The translations under genes and the position numbers were made by a program. Positions 45,544 to 47,707 of a stretch of DNA of 47,707 nucleotides are shown in pieces. This DNA comes from Aeromonas piscicola (lineage in GTDB: Bacteria > Pseudomonadota > Gammaproteobacteria > Enterobacterales > Aeromonadaceae). The DNA lies in assembly GCF_000820005.1 (NCBI RefSeq), contig NZ_CDBL01000052.1:382377-430083 (forward strand), in the 5' to 3' direction. How positions within the stretch are numbered: position 1 is the first letter of the stretch; each line of letters begins with the position of its first letter. A model generated the notes under the pieces. It made no database searches, had not been told where the DNA came from, and worked only from the letters and a program-made list of their open reading frames with translations.

Positions 45544-46998
45544 ATGCTTGAGATCGGCATGATGGACCTGGGTCTGCTCATCGGCGAGGGGGAGCTGGCG
45601 GGGGAGATGGCGCTGCTGCTTGCCTCGGCGCCCAAGATCTCCGAGTTCATCAAGCGTTCCCCGCTGCAGGGCAAGCTGCTGCAAAAGCGCATCCGGCGCT
45701 GGAGCGAGCAGCTCGGCGAGGAGATGCGCCACAAGCCGGTGCCGGTGGCGCTGGAGCAGGAGTACCGCTTGTATCAGGCGCACAAGGGTTTGCCGCTGGC
45801 CGAGCTGATGGGGCGCCTGCCAACCCTGCTGGACGGGCTGGAACAGTTCAGCCCCTTCGCCGGCGAGGCGCGCAGCCTGGTGCGCCAGATCATGGCCCAC
45901 CCCACCGACAGTCAGCGGCTGTTGCTGATGGAGAAGTGGCGCACCAGCCTGGTGGGCAGCCTGTTGCAGCTGCAGCAGCAGATCGCCGAGGCGGAGCGGG
46001 AGAAGCAGCGCCAGGAGATCGAGGATCAGCTGCTGGCGAGCCGCACCCTGGCCGATGCGCTGGATCCGAACCAGATCTCCGCCGGAGGCCTGTGGGATCT
46101 GGCCCAGGGCAGCTGGCACAAGCGCAGCCTGGTGCTGATCAAGCAGTACGCCCGCATGCTGCAGCGCGAACCCCTGCTGGCCGAGATAGCCAACCTGCTG
46201 GGGCGCAGCGAGCAGGACAACCGGGCCAATGAATCCCCGGTGCCGCCGGTACAGGTGCACGAGCTGGAAGAGGTGCAGACCGACGACGTGCCGGACGATC
46301 TGGTGGGCATACACCCCGCCAGCGATCTGATGCGGCTGTTGCCGAGCGAGGCCGTGATGCTGGCCCTGCCCGAGCTGGAGCTGGAGTTCTATCGCCGCTA
46401 TCTGGAGCGGCGCCTGCTCAGCTACCAGTCGCGGGGCACCCTGCCGCGCCAGCGCCTGCTGCTGCGCACCCCCGAGCTGGGGGGCCATCAGCTGCAGCAG
46501 CGGGGCCCTTTCATCGTCTGCATCGATACCTCGGGCTCCATGGGTGGTTATCCGGAGGAGTGCGCCAAGGCGCTGTTTCTGGCGTTGCTAAAGGTGGCGA
46601 TGGACGAGAAGCGGGGCTGCTATCTGATGCTGTTTTCTACCGAGGTGGCGACCCTGGAGATCACCGCAGACACGGGTCTGGACAAGGCGGAGCGCTTCCT
46701 CTCCATGAGTTTTCACGGCGGCACCGATCTGGTGCCCTGCCTCGAGAAGGCGTTGATCAAGCTCGATGATCCCGCCTTCACCAGGGCCGACGTGCTGGTG
46801 GTTTCCGACTTCATCGCCCAGAGCCTGCCGCACGCCCTGCTGGATCGGATGAACCGCCAGCGCAAACAGCAGACCCGTTTCCACGCCGTCGCCATGTCCC
46901 GCCACGCCAAGCCGGCGCTGCTGCGGGTGTTCGACAACAGCTGGCTACTCGACTGCGGCCTGCGCGGTCGCCTGTTGCGACGCTGGCAGAGAAAATAG
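45544..46998 (+). CDS. viaA: ViaA, VWA-domain partner of RavA
   Basis: A 484-residue protein. The helical N-terminal domain (about 1-300) is rich in Leu/Gln/Glu. The C-terminal von Willebrand A domain has the MIDAS motif DTSGS (328-332) in PFIVCIDTSGSMGGYPEECA, followed by HGGTDLVPCLEKAL and LVVSDFIAQ, which supply further metal ligands. ViaA partners with the ATPase RavA and binds fumarate reductase and Nuo subunits in E. coli. The ATG lies a few bases after GGGAGG. The protein ends in a basic stretch, RRWQRK. The DNA after it turns AT-rich abruptly. Confidence 0.94.
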   Translation: MLEIGMMDLGLLIGEGELAGEMALLLASAPKISEFIKRSPLQGKLLQKRIRRWSEQLGEEMRHKPVPVALEQEYRLYQAHKGLPLAELMGRLPTLLDGLEQFSPFAGEARSLVRQIMAHPTDSQRLLLMEKWRTSLVGSLLQLQQQIAEAEREKQRQEIEDQLLASRTLADALDPNQISAGGLWDLAQGSWHKRSLVLIKQYARMLQREPLLAEIANLLGRSEQDNRANESPVPPVQVHELEEVQTDDVPDDLVGIHPASDLMRLLPSEAVMLALPELELEFYRRYLERRLLSYQSRGTLPRQRLLLRTPELGGHQLQQRGPFIVCIDTSGSMGGYPEECAKALFLALLKVAMDEKRGCYLMLFSTEVATLEITADTGLDKAERFLSMSFHGGTDLVPCLEKALIKLDDPAFTRADVLVVSDFIAQSLPHALLDRMNRQRKQQTRFHAVAMSRHAKPALLRVFDNSWLLDCGLRGRLLRRWQRK

Positions 46999-47452
46999 AT
47001 TTTAATATTTTATCTTTTTAGATAGTCGTCACAATATAAAAACTTGCTTCAGTGTAGTGTTTTTTAGCACGAGATATAAAATATTGGCAGATCGTATAAT
47101 CAAGGCTTTTCATTAGTGGCCTATTGTTGTTAGGGGAGACAGGGTAATAAGGTTTTTTATCAATTAACCTCTATTTGGTAATGTTCTAAATAAATGTGGG
47201 TTGTATTTTTATGAAAATTAATATGGTCTTTTTATTGCCGATAAAAAATGAGTTTCTTACCTCTAGAAACGCATCTTTCTCTTACTGTTGGTAGGCCAAA
47301 TAAATTGGCCTATGGCCCTTGTCCTAACTGACATGCGATAGACGGAGGAGATATCACGCCTCCTCCGTCTTTTAGTCCTAGAACCATGCTGCTCGGGGTT
47401 AAAACTCTCTTAACTGAAGAATATTAGCTAATTGAGGCCCCTTAGTTTCCCA
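46999..47452. other. AT-rich intergenic region with two hairpins
   Basis: No gene is supported here. The region is much more AT-rich than anything else outside the pil cluster. It holds a perfect 8-base hairpin, TAGGCCAA/TTGGCCTA with loop ATAAA (47292-47312), and a strong terminator-like hairpin (47340-47373). The combination could be the 3' part of a small RNA read on the plus strand. No convincing promoter was found by eye. Confidence 0.5.
47340..47373 (+). terminator. Terminator-like hairpin in the 3' intergenic region
   Basis: Eleven-base arms, AGACGGAGGAG and CTCCTCCGTCT, with a 9-base loop, followed by TTT. It is about 340 bases after viaA, too far for a simple viaA terminator, which suggests an unannotated transcript ends here. 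Confidence 0.7.
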
Positions 47453-47653
47453 TTACATTAATGAAATAGGGCGTTGCGACTTTCTGGCAACTCCCATACG
47501 TGACGGATTCGCCAACGTTGCGTTATCTTTCGAATATTTCGCTCGCATTTCACCCGTAAGAGTGAATAAGCGAGTGATAAATTCGCTATCGCGAATAGCT
47601 CCAGTTTCATGCATTTCTACCAACACTTTAATTTCTTTAATTTTATTTTTCAT
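47453..47653 (-). CDS. Hypothetical 66-residue protein with a SHOCT-like segment
   Basis: The ORF is clean and ends at 47453 on the minus strand. Residues 3-30 (IKEIKVLVEMHETGAIRDSE and on to FITRLFTL) look like the short helical SHOCT pattern, LxxLxxxGxIxxxEF. The rest is basic. No good ribosome-binding site is seen (TAAG only). It lies at the AT-rich right edge of the window. Function unknown; the call as a real gene is uncertain. Confidence 0.4.
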   Translation of the reverse strand: MKNKIKEIKVLVEMHETGAIRDSEFITRLFTLTGEMRAKYSKDNATLANPSRMGVARKSQRPISLM

Positions 47654-47707
47654 CTTACAGTATCGCTGATTAATTTGAGACGGTGGTTAATTTCAATCTG
47701 TTGATTC

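Noticed and set aside
43878..45734. 618-residue antisense open frame opposite ravA
   Set aside because: Shadow of ravA; composition (Gln/His/Leu) is typical of reverse-complemented GC-rich coding DNA.

Overview
The window reads as a contiguous chromosomal segment of a gammaproteobacterium, most probably Aeromonas. It is GC-rich and dominated by housekeeping genes whose protein sequences sit close to the Vibrio/enterobacterial branch. Aeromonas is suggested by the combination of a HlyU-type ArsR regulator, a Tap/Pil minor-pilin cluster ending in a TapY2-like gene, luxS, and the ravA-viaA and holD-rimI pairs. No tRNA, rRNA, CRISPR array, prophage or insertion sequence was seen. Taxonomy and gene names come from recognition of the sequences, not from a search.

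Layout. 1-2.8 kb: 3' end of nhaR, hlyU-like regulator, rpsT (minus, TTG start), murJ. 2.9-8.7 kb: a tightly overlapped operon ribF-ileS-lspA-fkpB-ispH. 8.8-15.6 kb: minor pilins pilE-pilV-pilW-pilX, the adhesin pilY1, tapY2, and a convergent fimT. From pilV onward this block is visibly more AT-rich than its flanks. 15.7-18.95 kb: nadE, glnB, a lytic-transglycosylase-like lipoprotein, luxS. 19-24.3 kb: a diguanylate cyclase (minus), rnr-rlmB, a Crp/Fnr-type regulator, an ElaA-type acetyltransferase. 24.5-28.7 kb: two DMT-family transporters, an AlaX-type tRNA editing protein and mntH (both minus), with a Fur-like box before mntH. 28.7-30.9 kb: rpsF-rpsR-rplI (no priB between rpsF and rpsR) and fpr. 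30.9-34 kb: accessory genes, including an unrecognised polar protein, a membrane/coiled-coil protein with a possible winged-helix tail, a 55-residue membrane protein, a quinone-reductase-like enzyme and yqaA. 34-40 kb: an M16 protease, gshA, and a DUF4432-like secreted protein broken by one in-frame TAG. 40.1-47 kb: a long-chain acyl-CoA ligase, a thioredoxin-like CRRC protein, rimI and holD (minus), ravA-viaA. 47-47.7 kb: an AT-rich intergenic region with two strong hairpins and a small SHOCT-like ORF.

How the genes work together. The ribF operon couples flavin synthesis, Ile-tRNA charging, lipoprotein signal peptide cleavage, a peptidyl-prolyl isomerase and the last isoprenoid step. The pil cluster supplies the priming/tip complex of a type IVa pilus whose motor and major pilin lie elsewhere. 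RNase R with RlmB, and rpsF-rpsR-rplI, are ribosome and RNA functions. RavA with ViaA form an ATPase/VWA pair. No clearly new multi-gene system was found. The least explained items are the membrane/coiled-coil/winged-helix protein at 31354-32352 with its divergent neighbour, the hairpin-rich region at 47.0-47.4 kb, and a group of long perfect hairpins at gene ends that lack a T-tract.
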